64,000 bases of DNA from Acinetobacter sp. WCHAc010034. GTDB taxonomy: Bacteria > Pseudomonadota > Gammaproteobacteria > Pseudomonadales > Moraxellaceae. Location: the NCBI RefSeq assembly GCF_001696615.3, contig NZ_CP032268.1:1-64000 (forward strand). Reading direction: 5' to 3'. Position 1 is the first letter of the stretch. Each line of letters opens with the position of its first letter. Shown here piece after piece: positions 55,041-63,746 of this stretch. The translations under genes and the position numbers were made by a program. Below the pieces are notes generated by a model that searched no databases, was not told the origin of the DNA, and saw only the letters and a program-made list of their open reading frames with translations.

Positions 55041-55124
55041 AGTGGTGTTTCAAAAAGTATGCTGAAAAAAACAATATGGCTTTTGATAAAATAGAGGTAT
55101 GAAAATAACGCTATAAATCAAATG
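55041..55124 (+). mobile_element. IS1-family left-end remnant inside the array (copy a)
   Basis: About 84 bases match the outer end and transposase start of the IS1-family element at 48638-49425 (AGTGGTGTTTCAAAAAGTAT on). It is joined to repeat sequence at 55125. Confidence 0.75.
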
Positions 55125-55892
55125 AAGAGAGTCCTCTCCCGGTCATGCTTGTCAGGGATTTGTCCATATATGGAAGCGCAGTGCTGAAAACTAAGGATCC
55201 ATCTAATGAGAAGAACTGCCCGGGATTAATCTGCTATAGGAATATTAAATTATGAATTAATGTAATCCTGAAGAGAGTATGGATGGAAACCTCTCCCGGT
55301 CATGCTTGTCAGGGATTTGTCCATATATGGAAGTGCAGTGCTGAAAACTAAGGATCCATCTAATGAGAAGAACTGCCCGGGATTAATCTGCCAGGAATAT
55401 TAAATTATGAAGTTACATAACTTACGTAACTTATAAACTTATGTAATCTGAAGAGAGTGATGAGATGGAAACCTCTCCCGGTCATGCTTGTCAGGGATTT
55501 GTCCATATATGGAAGCGCAGTGCTGAAAACTAAGGATCCATCTAATGAGAAGAACTGCCCGGGATTAATCTGCCAGGAATATTAAATTATGAAGTTACAT
55601 AACTTACGCAACTTATGAACTTATGTAATCTGAAGAGAGTGATGAGATGGAAACCTCTCCCGGTCATGCTTGTCAGGGATTTGTCCATATATGGAAGTGC
55701 AGTGCTGAAAACTAAGGATCCATCTAATGAGAAGAACTGCCCGGGATTGGTCTGGCAGGAATAAAAGTTACATAACTTGCGTAACTTATGATGTTATGTC
55801 ATTTGGGAGAGGATATGAAATTGAAAACTCTCCCGGTAATTCCTGTCAGGGATCTGTCCATATATGAGAGTCTGCCGCTGAAAATAAAAATT

Positions 55893-55976
55893 AGTGGTGT
55901 TTCAAAAAGTATGCTGAAAAAAACAATATGGCTTTTGATAAAATAGAGGTATGAAAATAACGCTATAAATCAAATG
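55893..55976 (+). mobile_element. IS1-family left-end remnant inside the array (copy b)
   Basis: Identical to 55041-55124 at an offset of 852 bases, so it arose by duplication of the array segment. It ends where the IS17-like copy 4 begins. Confidence 0.75.
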
Positions 55977-57015
55977 GGCTTTGTTGCACAAAGATTTGAA
56001 ATGCAAAGCGCCCCTAATTGAGCCAAATTTAAGGCGTAACTTGGGTAAGTGGGCGACCTAATTCCGTAAATCTGTTAAGGACTGCTACACGTGCATGGAT
56101 CTCATTCACCTGACTAGGAAAGCTTCTTGCCATTAATTTATCGCCTAATAATTTGATGCAATGCATCTTGGTTTCCACCAAACTGCGGCGATGATAGCCT
56201 GACCATTTTTTCCATAATGTCCTGCCTAAATGTTTAACTGTTCGAAGTAATTCATTTCGCTCTAGCGAGCTACTCTTTGTATCTTTCCATGGTTTCGCAT
56301 TTTTTCTAGGTGGAATCACCGCATGCGCTTGCCGATCTGCAATGACCTGACGGCATTGCTTGGTGTCATAAGCTCCATCGGTATAAACAGAGTCAATCTG
56401 CTCATCTTGTGGAATCTGATTAAGTAAATCACCAAGCACCTGTGAATCACTGACATTATTGGTTGTGAGCTGAATAGCGCGTATTTGTAGGGTTTTGGCA
56501 TCTATACCAATATGTAGTTTACGCCATTGGCGACGATATTCAGCTCCATGTTTCTTGCGTTTCCATTCGCCCTCACCTAGAAACTTCATGCCTGTAGAGT
56601 CTACGAGTAGATGCAGTCCATTGCAACTCTTTTCATAGCTAATTTGAATATCAATATGCTTTTGTCTTCTGCGAATGGTTGAATAATCCAGAGCTGTCCA
56701 ATCTAATCCGCAAAGTTTAATCAAGCTTTGGACAAAGCCAGTCACCATGCATACAGAAAGACGAAATAAGGATTTAATCATTAAGCAGCATTGGATAGCT
56801 GCGTCGGAGTAGGTTTGATTTCGCCCTTGTTTGCCTTTTGATGGAGCATACCATTGCGTAGCAGGATCAAACCAAATGGCAATATTTCCGCGACTCATGA
56901 GTGCTCGGTTATATGCGGGCCAATTGGTTGTGCGGTAGATTTTGTGTGTAGGCTTCTTCATTTGAAAATTATATCGCTGAAAAAGCCTTTACAGATAGGT
57001 TTGTGCAACAAAGCT
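55977..57015 (-). mobile_element. IS17-like IS (IS5 family), copy 4
   Basis: 1039-bp element with terminal repeats GGCTTTGTTGCAC. Unlike the other three copies, its flanks (AATCAAATG left, CCAATCAGT right) do not form a direct repeat. The left flank is the end of the IS1 remnant. A deletion or recombination has removed the right flank. Confidence 0.88.
56029..56961 (-). CDS. IS5-family transposase, copy 4
   Basis: 310-residue DDE transposase, full length, closest to copy 1 (same 1039-bp length) but with its own changes, such as LDWTALDYSTIRRRQKH and ISYEKSCNGLHLL in the first half and ARSFPSQVNE near the end. Catalytic blocks are intact. Confidence 0.88.
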   Translation of the reverse strand: MKKPTHKIYRTTNWPAYNRALMSRGNIAIWFDPATQWYAPSKGKQGRNQTYSDAAIQCCLMIKSLFRLSVCMVTGFVQSLIKLCGLDWTALDYSTIRRRQKHIDIQISYEKSCNGLHLLVDSTGMKFLGEGEWKRKKHGAEYRRQWRKLHIGIDAKTLQIRAIQLTTNNVSDSQVLGDLLNQIPQDEQIDSVYTDGAYDTKQCRQVIADRQAHAVIPPRKNAKPWKDTKSSSLERNELLRTVKHLGRTLWKKWSGYHRRSLVETKMHCIKLLGDKLMARSFPSQVNEIHARVAVLNRFTELGRPLTQVTP

Positions 57016-57220
57016 CCAATCAGTCAATAAATAGCAGTTTTAAGATTACCCCACAGCAAATATACAGTAAACATTTTTGACGGTATTTAAAGGTAGTATT
57101 GCAATCACCAGATAAAAAATATACTAATATCGTGATGATAGCTGTCAAAGTAAGATCTCTAGCAGATCATGGATCCTGGTGTAGAGCGTAAATTGAGCTA
57201 AATTTTAGAATGAGAGCAAT
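57016..57220. other. Gap before the DUF4236-like gene
   Basis: About 205 bases without a gene. A ribosome site near GAATGAGAGCAAT precedes the ATG at 57221. Confidence 0.4.
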
Positions 57221-57550
57221 ATGGGTTTTAGATTTCGTAAAAGTATTAAATTATTCCCGGGTTTTAAAATTAATCTGACCCATAAAGGCATCAGCAGTGC
57301 CAGCATTGGCAAACCTGGTGCTTCTCTAAATATTGGGAAAAAAGGTACGCGAACCAGTGTCGGTATTCCAGGTACGGGACTATCTTACTCTAAACACCAG
57401 CCTTACTCTAAAAAGACCCGTGTTCCACAACCGACATCGCTAGAACACACGGAATATAATCCTCAGAATTTAGAACAACCGAAGGCAAAGATATGGCCTT
57501 GGATTATTTTTGGAATATTGTGTTTTATTGTGGGTGCCGTCATTTTTTAG
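57221..57550 (+). CDS. DUF4236-domain protein
   Basis: The 109-residue protein begins MGFRFRKSIKLFPGFKINLT and continues KGISSASIGKPGASLNIGKK and GTRTSVGIPGTGLSYS, the complete DUF4236 beta-repeat domain (1-60). It is followed by a linker and one C-terminal membrane helix (about 90-108). The family is common next to plasmid maintenance genes; its role is unknown. Confidence 0.85.
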   Translation: MGFRFRKSIKLFPGFKINLTHKGISSASIGKPGASLNIGKKGTRTSVGIPGTGLSYSKHQPYSKKTRVPQPTSLEHTEYNPQNLEQPKAKIWPWIIFGILCFIVGAVIF

Positions 57551-57583
57551 CAAAAACAACATTGTATTTTGATCAAAAAAAAA

Positions 57584-57607
57584 TGCCCACATGGGTGAGT
57601 GGGCAAA
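57584..57607 (+). terminator. Hairpin after the DUF4236 gene
   Basis: TGCCCAC and GTGGGCA pair around ATGGGTGA. There is no T-run directly after. Confidence 0.5.
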
Positions 57608-57812
57608 CTAAGGATATTAAGATCCTTCAGAAACTACAGCGCGATTCTCGCTACTACTCTATCCGTTATTTAAATCAGCGACTGTGGCTCACAGTATATT
57701 GATGATCGCACAGCTTAAAAGTAAGTTTTGTTGTAGTTTTAATGAATTGCGGTTTTTTAAAGGAGCTTTTTTATAGCTTCATTATTTTGTGTGTTTTTTT
57801 TAATTATTCAGA
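57608..57812. other. Intergenic region with no gene seen
   Basis: A T-rich stretch near 57785-57800 may end the DUF4236 transcript. Confidence 0.35.
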
Positions 57813-57962
57813 CTATTCTAAATAGTCAGTACGTAATAGTATCACCTGTTGATCTTGGTATTGGCGATGAATGGTTAAATCCATTTTAGCAATTGTTTGT
57901 GAGGTTAAATCTGACGGCTCACGTACTAATAAGCCTTGTAATGTTGTTAGTAAACTTTTCAT
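57813..57962 (-). CDS. Small unrecognised protein
   Basis: From ATG 57962 the minus strand encodes 49 residues, MKSLLTTLQGLLVREPSDLT and TIHRQYQDQQVILLRTDYLE. A GGGGATTGCAAA ribosome site precedes it. A longer version to 58043 exists but lacks a site. Family unknown. Confidence 0.4.
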   Translation of the reverse strand: MKSLLTTLQGLLVREPSDLTSQTIAKMDLTIHRQYQDQQVILLRTDYLE

Positions 57963-58204
57963 TTTGCAATCCCCTATTTGATTTAAATCAATCACATGAA
58001 TAGTACTATTTTGTAACATCAATATTTCAATACGATGAATCAAAGTGATATTAAAAGGACTGCCCCCTGTATATATAGAAATCAGTCCTTAAAAACGGCT
58101 TAATCAACGATCCAACTTTATAGAATCGGATCGTTTAGGCATTATGTTCAGGTTAAAAACAAGAGTATTGATTAACCATGACTTGCAAGGCTGGTTAGGG
58201 TAAA

Positions 58205-58462
58205 TTAGCCAGACCAAAGCCATATCTTGCTGATAGATGAGTACAAAAGCTCGTCAAACAAATCCGCTCTAGTCTCCTCTAAGCTGATATCTGATTTTCT
58301 TCTATTACAGAGCAGATGAACCAGCAGACCATTTTCTAGCACACCTTGCCCACCTGCGGCTTTGGCAATCCTATGATCCGATTCAGTAGAATCGAGATAG
58401 ATTAATCCATCACAAATGGGGCAAAAGTTATGATTACCCACTAGAAAATTATGCTTAAGCAA
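58205..58462 (-). CDS. HNH endonuclease-like protein
   Basis: The 85-residue frame has the HNH nuclease core: Cys14/Cys17 (FCPICDG), Asp29-His30, Asn44 and His49/Cys52 (ENGLLVHLLCNRR). It begins at a TTG; the frame is open slightly further upstream, so the true start may differ and the gene may be a truncated piece. It follows an AAA-type ATPase gene on the same strand. Confidence 0.6.
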   Translation of the reverse strand: MLKHNFLVGNHNFCPICDGLIYLDSTESDHRIAKAAGGQGVLENGLLVHLLCNRRKSDISLEETRADLFDELLYSSISKIWLWSG

Positions 58463-58533
58463 ATTTTTGGTTAATGCTGAAAAGGCCTTGGGCTTTGATC
58501 GAGAAATTAGATTGTCGATGCCTACACTCCACT

Positions 58534-59766
58534 TTACTTATTTTCAGACAGTAACCAATCGAGAGCATTCATTTTTACAATACCATTATAATTGGCTTCA
58601 GTACCTATAGTATCTAAGGTCAATAAATACTTGGGATACGAGTCAGAAACTTTCTGCAATGGGCGTAACTCTCGGGCTAATGTTTCTTCATTCAGTGTTT
58701 CTAACGCGACTTGGTAATAAGTTAAATTCTGTAACGTATCAACAGCAACAAAATCAATTTCATATTCATCAAGTCGCCCAACATAAACAGTATAGCCTCG
58801 TCTGACGAGCTCAAGATAAATCACATTTTCTAAAATATGGCCTTGATCAGCATTTGCATCAGGCAACATAATTCGGCGCAAGCCAACATCAACTAGATAG
58901 TATTTTTCAGAGGTTTGTAATAGCTCTCGCCCACGTACTTTAAATTGTGCTGCACTATAAAATAGTAAACTATCCTGTAAACCCTGAATATATCGTTTTA
59001 CTGTTTCAAATGAGATCTTAACTCCACTTGAAACAAAGGTATTTTTAATTTTATTAATAGAAATAGGTGAGCCCGTAACACTTGCCAAATACTTTGCAAC
59101 ACGCTCCAAAGCGTTAATATCTGCAGTATTCAAGCGAGGAATAACATCCTTAAACATGACACTCGCATAGACTGCTTGTAAGTAATCATAGGTTTCCTGC
59201 TGATTAGTCATTGCAAGTGTATAAGGGAAACTACTGCGAGTGTACATCGCATACAAATCACGATTGGATAATTGTTGGATGGTTGGATTATTTTCAGTAT
59301 GCCATTGTTTAAACTCTTGGAATGACAGAGGTAAAACATGCTGCTCGATATAACGCCCTGTAAGTAACGTCGCTAATTCCCCACTCAAAAAGAATGCATT
59401 TGAACCTGTAATATATAGATCGATATAGTCACGAATATATAAAGAGTCGACTACTTTTTCAAAATTTTGAACATGCTGTATTTCATCTAAAAAAACATAG
59501 TTTTTTTTGTTTTTATCGACTTTCGAAAGTACATAATCGTGTAATTTACGATAATAGGTGAGTTCTTCAAATTCCATATATTCGAAATTAATAGCAATGA
59601 TATTTTCATCTTGTACACCTTGCTCTTTTAGATCTTGTTGGAACATCACTAGTAAAGTAGATTTTCCAGAACGACGTACACCCGATAGTACTTTAATGAG
59701 ATCACGGTTTTTCCATGTATTCAGAAATTTCAGGTAGCTCTCACGTCGAATATTATTCTTTATCAT
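58534..59766 (-). CDS. AAA ATPase with DUF4143 domain
   Basis: The 410-residue protein has a P-loop ATPase (Walker A GVRRSGKST at 29-37, Walker B NYVFLDEIQHV near 89-99, sensor YITGSNAFF near 119-127) and then the C-terminal DUF4143 nuclease-like domain (YYLVDVGLRRIML, then EIDFVAVDTLQNLTYYQV with an E-x-D-F motif). Such ATPases are common and poorly understood, often plasmid or defence linked. No partner gene was firmly seen besides the HNH-like gene that follows. Confidence 0.8.
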   Translation of the reverse strand: MIKNNIRRESYLKFLNTWKNRDLIKVLSGVRRSGKSTLLVMFQQDLKEQGVQDENIIAINFEYMEFEELTYYRKLHDYVLSKVDKNKKNYVFLDEIQHVQNFEKVVDSLYIRDYIDLYITGSNAFFLSGELATLLTGRYIEQHVLPLSFQEFKQWHTENNPTIQQLSNRDLYAMYTRSSFPYTLAMTNQQETYDYLQAVYASVMFKDVIPRLNTADINALERVAKYLASVTGSPISINKIKNTFVSSGVKISFETVKRYIQGLQDSLLFYSAAQFKVRGRELLQTSEKYYLVDVGLRRIMLPDANADQGHILENVIYLELVRRGYTVYVGRLDEYEIDFVAVDTLQNLTYYQVALETLNEETLARELRPLQKVSDSYPKYLLTLDTIGTEANYNGIVKMNALDWLLSENK

Positions 59767-60009
59767 TGTTTACACTTAGACTCTAAACTTTTTATATATT
59801 CTATCAAAATTTAGATCACATAAGAAATATTCTTTGTTTTTAAGAAAAGTTTAAATTCTAATTGAAATATTTAAATTCCTATTATCGCAGGTGTTAGAGG
59901 TGCTATAGACAATAGATTTTCACTGGAATATTTTTTTCAAACACGATATAGAATATTACGTCTCTGTAGATACTAAGCTGTTTTTTAAAAAATCAGAGAT
60001 GGTCACATC
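59767..60009. promoter_or_regulatory. Promoter side of the DUF4143 ATPase
   Basis: About 240 AT-rich bases that must contain the ATPase promoter; no operator identified. Confidence 0.35.
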
Positions 60010-60252
60010 TAAAACTATCAGCCAATCACACAGTCCAGCACCATCCATCTTCCAACACAGCAAGAATCTTGTGAAACGAAAGACCAGCTGCAAATCGAAC
60101 TGGAACGTGTAGAAAACAGTATTGTTCAACTCAATCACGAAATCAGTATTTACCAACGCTATGCCGATCAATTCCCACGGCTGTCGAACGCTCTTCATTC
60201 CTGCATGAATCACAGCCAAAATAATTTAGAACTACTCGAATGTGAAACGTAA
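60010..60252 (+). pseudogene. 5'-truncated gene tail with coiled coil
   Basis: After a TAA at 60010 the frame is open to TAA 60250-60252 and reads as a coiled coil (KDQLQIELERVENSIVQLNH, then ISIYQRYADQFPRL). No start codon fits, so the 5' part has been lost. It abuts the IS30-like remnant. The protein family is not recognised. Confidence 0.4.
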
Positions 60253-60643
60253 GAGTCTATATGTACATATGGTTCATTTGTGGCAAACGAGAACCTCAAC
60301 TAAAACGATCTCGTGTCCTTTAGAATGTTTGCGTAGCAGTCATGCTTATAGTGTGACTTTTGATAATGGTAAGGAGTTTTCAGAGCATAGTAGGATAACA
60401 GATGCATGCATAGACACTTACTTTGCGGATCCATAAAAGTCTAATCAACGCGCTAAAAATGAAAATACGAATGAATATTTACCAAAATCCTTATCGTTTG
60501 ATGATGTATCAAAAGAGCGAATAGAATAGATAGAGTTTGGTCTAAATAATCGTCCTAGAAAGATACTATGTTGGTATACACTCAGTGAAGTGATCGCTGG
60601 TTTTTATAGTGTTGCACTTGTTGCTTCAATTCGTCTTATTTAA
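60243..60643 (+). pseudogene. Degenerate IS30-family transposase
   Basis: Pieces YSVTFDNGKEFSEHSRI, NENTNEYLPKSLSFDDVS and FGLNNRPRKILCWYTLSEVI follow the IS30 DDE pattern (TFDNGKEFAEH, LNENTNGLIRQYFPK, LNNRPRKTLG). Stops at about 60434 and 60527 and missing N-terminus make it inactive. Confidence 0.7.
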
Positions 60644-60768
60644 AATTTTATTAAAAAAATTAAATTAAAGGTTTATAAGTATTTATATATGTTTATATAT
60701 GTTTATATATGTTTAATAAAGTTTATGAGGATATTTTTATATTTAAATTCAAGTGGTTATTCATTAAT
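60644..60768. other. AT-rich DNA before the module 2 origin
   Basis: Contains a TTTATATATG step repeated three times at about 60683-60712. No gene. Confidence 0.4.
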
Positions 60769-61260
60769 AACCATACGTTTTGTCCGTTCAACCATACGTT
60801 TTGTCCGTTCAACCATACGTTTTGTCCGATAACCATACGTTTTGTCTCAATTTATCCACAAAATTATCAATAGTAAAAATTCTCTTAAAGTGAATATACA
60901 AATATTCATTGCAGTTAGCACAATAAAAACTATAACCATGAATTTTTTCTATTCCAAATAAATGATGATGTTTTAAGCACTATCAATACGTTTTGTCCGA
61001 TGTACATGCTTTTTTATTGAAGATTGGTTTTTCTTTCTATTGATATATTGGATTATTTTACTTATTTTTTTTATTGTAATGACATTAAAAGCATTTAATA
61101 GCAATGCTTTTGAGCTTATTTGAATTTTATTTTTGATATAACCATACGTTTTGTCCTGTTCTCATTATTTATTAGATTATATGAAATGACCATACGTTTT
61201 GTCCGTTGTTGATAATTTTATTAAATATCTGTGAATAACCATACGTTTTGTCCGTAAGCT
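60769..61260 (+). repeat. Iterons of replication module 2
   Basis: AACCATACGTTTTGTCCG occurs in four tandem copies at about 60769, 60790, 60811 and 60831 (roughly 21-bp spacing), and single copies near 60984 (variant), 61140, 61189 and 61235. A perfect DnaA box TTATCCACA lies at 60852-60860, directly after the tandem set. This is a second, unrelated iteron family. Confidence 0.88.
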
Positions 61261-61313
61261 AAAAGATATATTTTTATTGATCTGTTTGCTTTCATTGTTG
61301 ATTTCAATACAAA

Positions 61314-62624
61314 ATGTTATTAATGTATGGTTATAAAATTGTAACCACGGAGTTTGGTTTGAAAAGTACAGAATTAATAAAGCCTTCTTCTCGTCGTGTT
61401 CAATACACTGATTTAGTGGCTACACGTAATGATATGACCACTGCAAATTACAGTTATGAAGCTAATGAAGAAAAGCTAGTGTACTGTGCTATGGTTGCTG
61501 TGCGCAAAAATGAACTAAATAAAAATATGCGCTTTGATCCAGATGAGTTAATTACGATTAGTGCAGCTAATTTTGGTGAATTGATTTCAGAAAAAGATTT
61601 AGATAAAGATGTTGTCACAGCAAGTGAGCTATATGAAATTCATCGGTATGGTGAAAAGGCCTTGCAGCGTGTTTATGATAGTTATAAGCCTAAGGTAATG
61701 TTGATCAAGAAAAAAGATGATCCTACACCAATTAAGGTACCAATGATTATTTATTGTCATTATAGTAAAGAAACTAAATGCATGCAGATTCGTTTTGCTA
61801 GAGAATTTTATAATTACTTCTATAACTTAATTAATCCGACAGGTATGACGCATTCATTTAGTACACACCAAATTCGCTATGTTATGCGGATGCGTTCTAA
61901 TTATGCCATGCGGATTTATAGGATTCTCAATTCTGAATTATGGAAAGCTGAGTCATTAGGTATTCAGCAAATTCATGATATAAGTTTGGAAAGATTGCGT
62001 TTTGCTTTAGATATTGAAGATAAATATAAACTAATCGATAACTTAAAAAGCCGTGTTTTGAATGTTGCTAAAACACAAATTAATAAGTTAAGTAATCTTG
62101 AAATTGATTATGAAACGATTAAAAATGGAAAATTTGTTGTAGGTATACGTTTTACTTACAAAATGAAGGAAGAGCATAGAAATCTAATTTTTCAACGTAT
62201 TATTGATCGATTAAAAGAAAAACATCTTAAAAATGCAATTCCATATAGTGATGATGGATCACACTTTAAAGATAAAGAACGCGTTAAATATATTAAACCA
62301 GTCACTAAGTTGAGCTCTAAGCAAATCACAGTTTTAGTGAATTGTGATGTTTTCTTAAACGATTATGGTTGTTTTTTAGGTGATTTGGATACGATTACAG
62401 CTAAAAAAACGATGCGTAGCTTATTAACAAATAAGTTAGATATATTGAATGATCATAAACTTATTGATCTGGATTACTATTTTTGGATACAAGCAAAACG
62501 CAATATGAATATCTTTAAAAAAGATGCGTCTGAAGATAATATGGCAGAGCATGAAGATAAAAATATTGCAGATTCTGATATGGATGAAATTTTAGATCCT
62601 GCAGAAGATCAACTACCTTTCTGA
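61314..62624 (+). CDS. repB: Rep_3 family replication initiator RepB (module 2)
   Basis: The 436-residue initiator has two winged-helix domains: NYSYEANEEKLVYCAMVAV (about 45-63) to MRIYRILNSELWK in the first half, and LKSRVLNVAKTQINKLSNLE (about 242-261) in the second. The C-terminus beyond 330 is an acidic extension. The GTG/ATG choice is unclear: the ATG at 61314 has no ribosome site, whereas a TTG near 61360 follows ACGGAGT. The iterons before it are unlike those of module 1, so the two replicons should not cross-control. Confidence 0.83.
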   Translation: MLLMYGYKIVTTEFGLKSTELIKPSSRRVQYTDLVATRNDMTTANYSYEANEEKLVYCAMVAVRKNELNKNMRFDPDELITISAANFGELISEKDLDKDVVTASELYEIHRYGEKALQRVYDSYKPKVMLIKKKDDPTPIKVPMIIYCHYSKETKCMQIRFAREFYNYFYNLINPTGMTHSFSTHQIRYVMRMRSNYAMRIYRILNSELWKAESLGIQQIHDISLERLRFALDIEDKYKLIDNLKSRVLNVAKTQINKLSNLEIDYETIKNGKFVVGIRFTYKMKEEHRNLIFQRIIDRLKEKHLKNAIPYSDDGSHFKDKERVKYIKPVTKLSSKQITVLVNCDVFLNDYGCFLGDLDTITAKKTMRSLLTNKLDILNDHKLIDLDYYFWIQAKRNMNIFKKDASEDNMAEHEDKNIADSDMDEILDPAEDQLPF

Positions 62625-62676
62625 TGATAACCTTTCTTATGTATCATTTTTTAATCTTATATATATGGTAAATGGT

Positions 62677-62711
62677 AGTATCCAATATCAATCTATAACA
62701 TATTGGATACT
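62677..62711. promoter_or_regulatory. Inverted repeat between repB and parB (module 2)
   Basis: AGTATCCAATAT and ATATTGGATACT pair across 11 bases. It lies downstream of both convergent genes and could be a protein binding site. Confidence 0.5.
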
Positions 62712-62712
62712 C

Positions 62713-62748
62713 AATTATAAATTTCCACTGTGGAAATTTATAATTTTT
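62713..62748. terminator. Bidirectional terminator between repB and parB
   Basis: AATTATAAATTTCCA and TGGAAATTTATAATT pair around CTG, followed by TTTTTTA. It can stop both converging transcripts. Confidence 0.8.
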
Positions 62749-63746
62749 TATACCTTATCGTCTAAATCAGCAAGAAAAGCTTCTAGTTTTTCAATTTTTT
62801 CTTGATTAAATTCAGCATTTAAACTAGTACGAATATTTACGACTGTCTTCCCATTGAGATTTTTTTCAATCTTAATTGAGCCAAATTTAAGACCATTTTT
62901 ATCTTTTAGTACCATTTTATTAATTTTAGACGTATTTGTGATATTTTGTTCTTGCTTTTTAGCTATCTCTTGTACAGTTAATGCTTTTTCTATTTCGTAA
63001 ATGAATTTTTTTGATGGACGATTAGTTTCTGTAAATTCATTTAGATATTTTTTCCATATATTAAATGTGGCAGATTCAACCAATTGATGATTAAATTTTA
63101 AAACGAGTTTATTTAATTCGGTTAACAATTGTTGTGCAGTTGCACCTGAAATAGCTTTTGGATTTATTTTTAGATCTTCTTTTATATAATCTGGAAGTTT
63201 ATAAAAGCTCATTAATCTAAAGTATTTAGATTGATCTAGTTGATATTTTTGAGTGATAAATTCTACATTTTGTATAGAGTATCCAAACTCATTACAATGT
63301 TTTTGTATGGCGTTGACTAATTCAAAATCACTAAGATCCGATCGATGTAAGTTATCAATCAATGAAATTAAAGCTGTTTTTTCCTTGGATTTATCATCTC
63401 GAATAATTGCACGAATCGTCTTATGCTTTAATATATCTCTAACAGCTCTAAACCTTTTTTCTCCACCGACGAGCTCATATCTTTCCTCTTTTTTTATAAC
63501 AACAATAGGGTAAATTTGTCCATTCGTTGCAATACTCGTGGCAAGAATTTCAACTTCCTGTAAAACTTTATCTGTAATAATACGAGGTTGATGCTCTGAG
63601 AAGTCAATAAGTTCTATAGGTACATCAACAATATTATTTTCAATTGATGATATTAATGATACTTTTCCTGTTCCTGCTGCATTAATAAATGCCTGCTCCA
63701 TTTCAAGAGAATCATTAAAATCGACAATTAATGGTTTTTTTGCCAT
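62748..63746 (-). CDS. parB: ParB-family partition protein (module 2)
   Basis: The 332-residue ParB has the nuclease-like ParB/Srx domain with ELVGGEKRFRAVRDI (about 93-107) and NLHRSDLSDFELVNAI (about 132-147), then an HTH region (YQLDQSKYFRLMSFYKLP) and a C-terminal dimer domain. It binds parS and CTP. Its start overlaps the parA stop by one base (TAATG), so the pair forms a par operon. Confidence 0.87.
   Translation of the reverse strand: MAKKPLIVDFNDSLEMEQAFINAAGTGKVSLISSIENNIVDVPIELIDFSEHQPRIITDKVLQEVEILATSIATNGQIYPIVVIKKEERYELVGGEKRFRAVRDILKHKTIRAIIRDDKSKEKTALISLIDNLHRSDLSDFELVNAIQKHCNEFGYSIQNVEFITQKYQLDQSKYFRLMSFYKLPDYIKEDLKINPKAISGATAQQLLTELNKLVLKFNHQLVESATFNIWKKYLNEFTETNRPSKKFIYEIEKALTVQEIAKKQEQNITNTSKINKMVLKDKNGLKFGSIKIEKNLNGKTVVNIRTSLNAEFNQEKIEKLEAFLADLDDKV

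Larger units (their letters stand above)
54525..55976. repeat. Array of ~181-bp tandem repeats downstream of repB
   Basis: Each full unit runs from AATATTAAATTATGAAG through TTACATAACTTACGTAACTT, then GAGAGTGATGAGATGGAA, CCTCTCCCGGTCATGC, GGGATTTGTCCATATATGG, GGATCCATCTAATGAG and CTGCCCGGGATTAATCTG. Unit starts are near 54525, 54725, 54907 (variant), 55239, 55394, 55575 and 55757 (variant), with a partial unit 55126-55238. The first unit carries five tandem AACTTATG steps. No open frame runs through the array. Confidence 0.85.

Noticed and set aside
54525..55976. Possible CRISPR array
   Set aside because: The repeats are about 181 bases long and contiguous, with no short unique spacers and no cas genes nearby.
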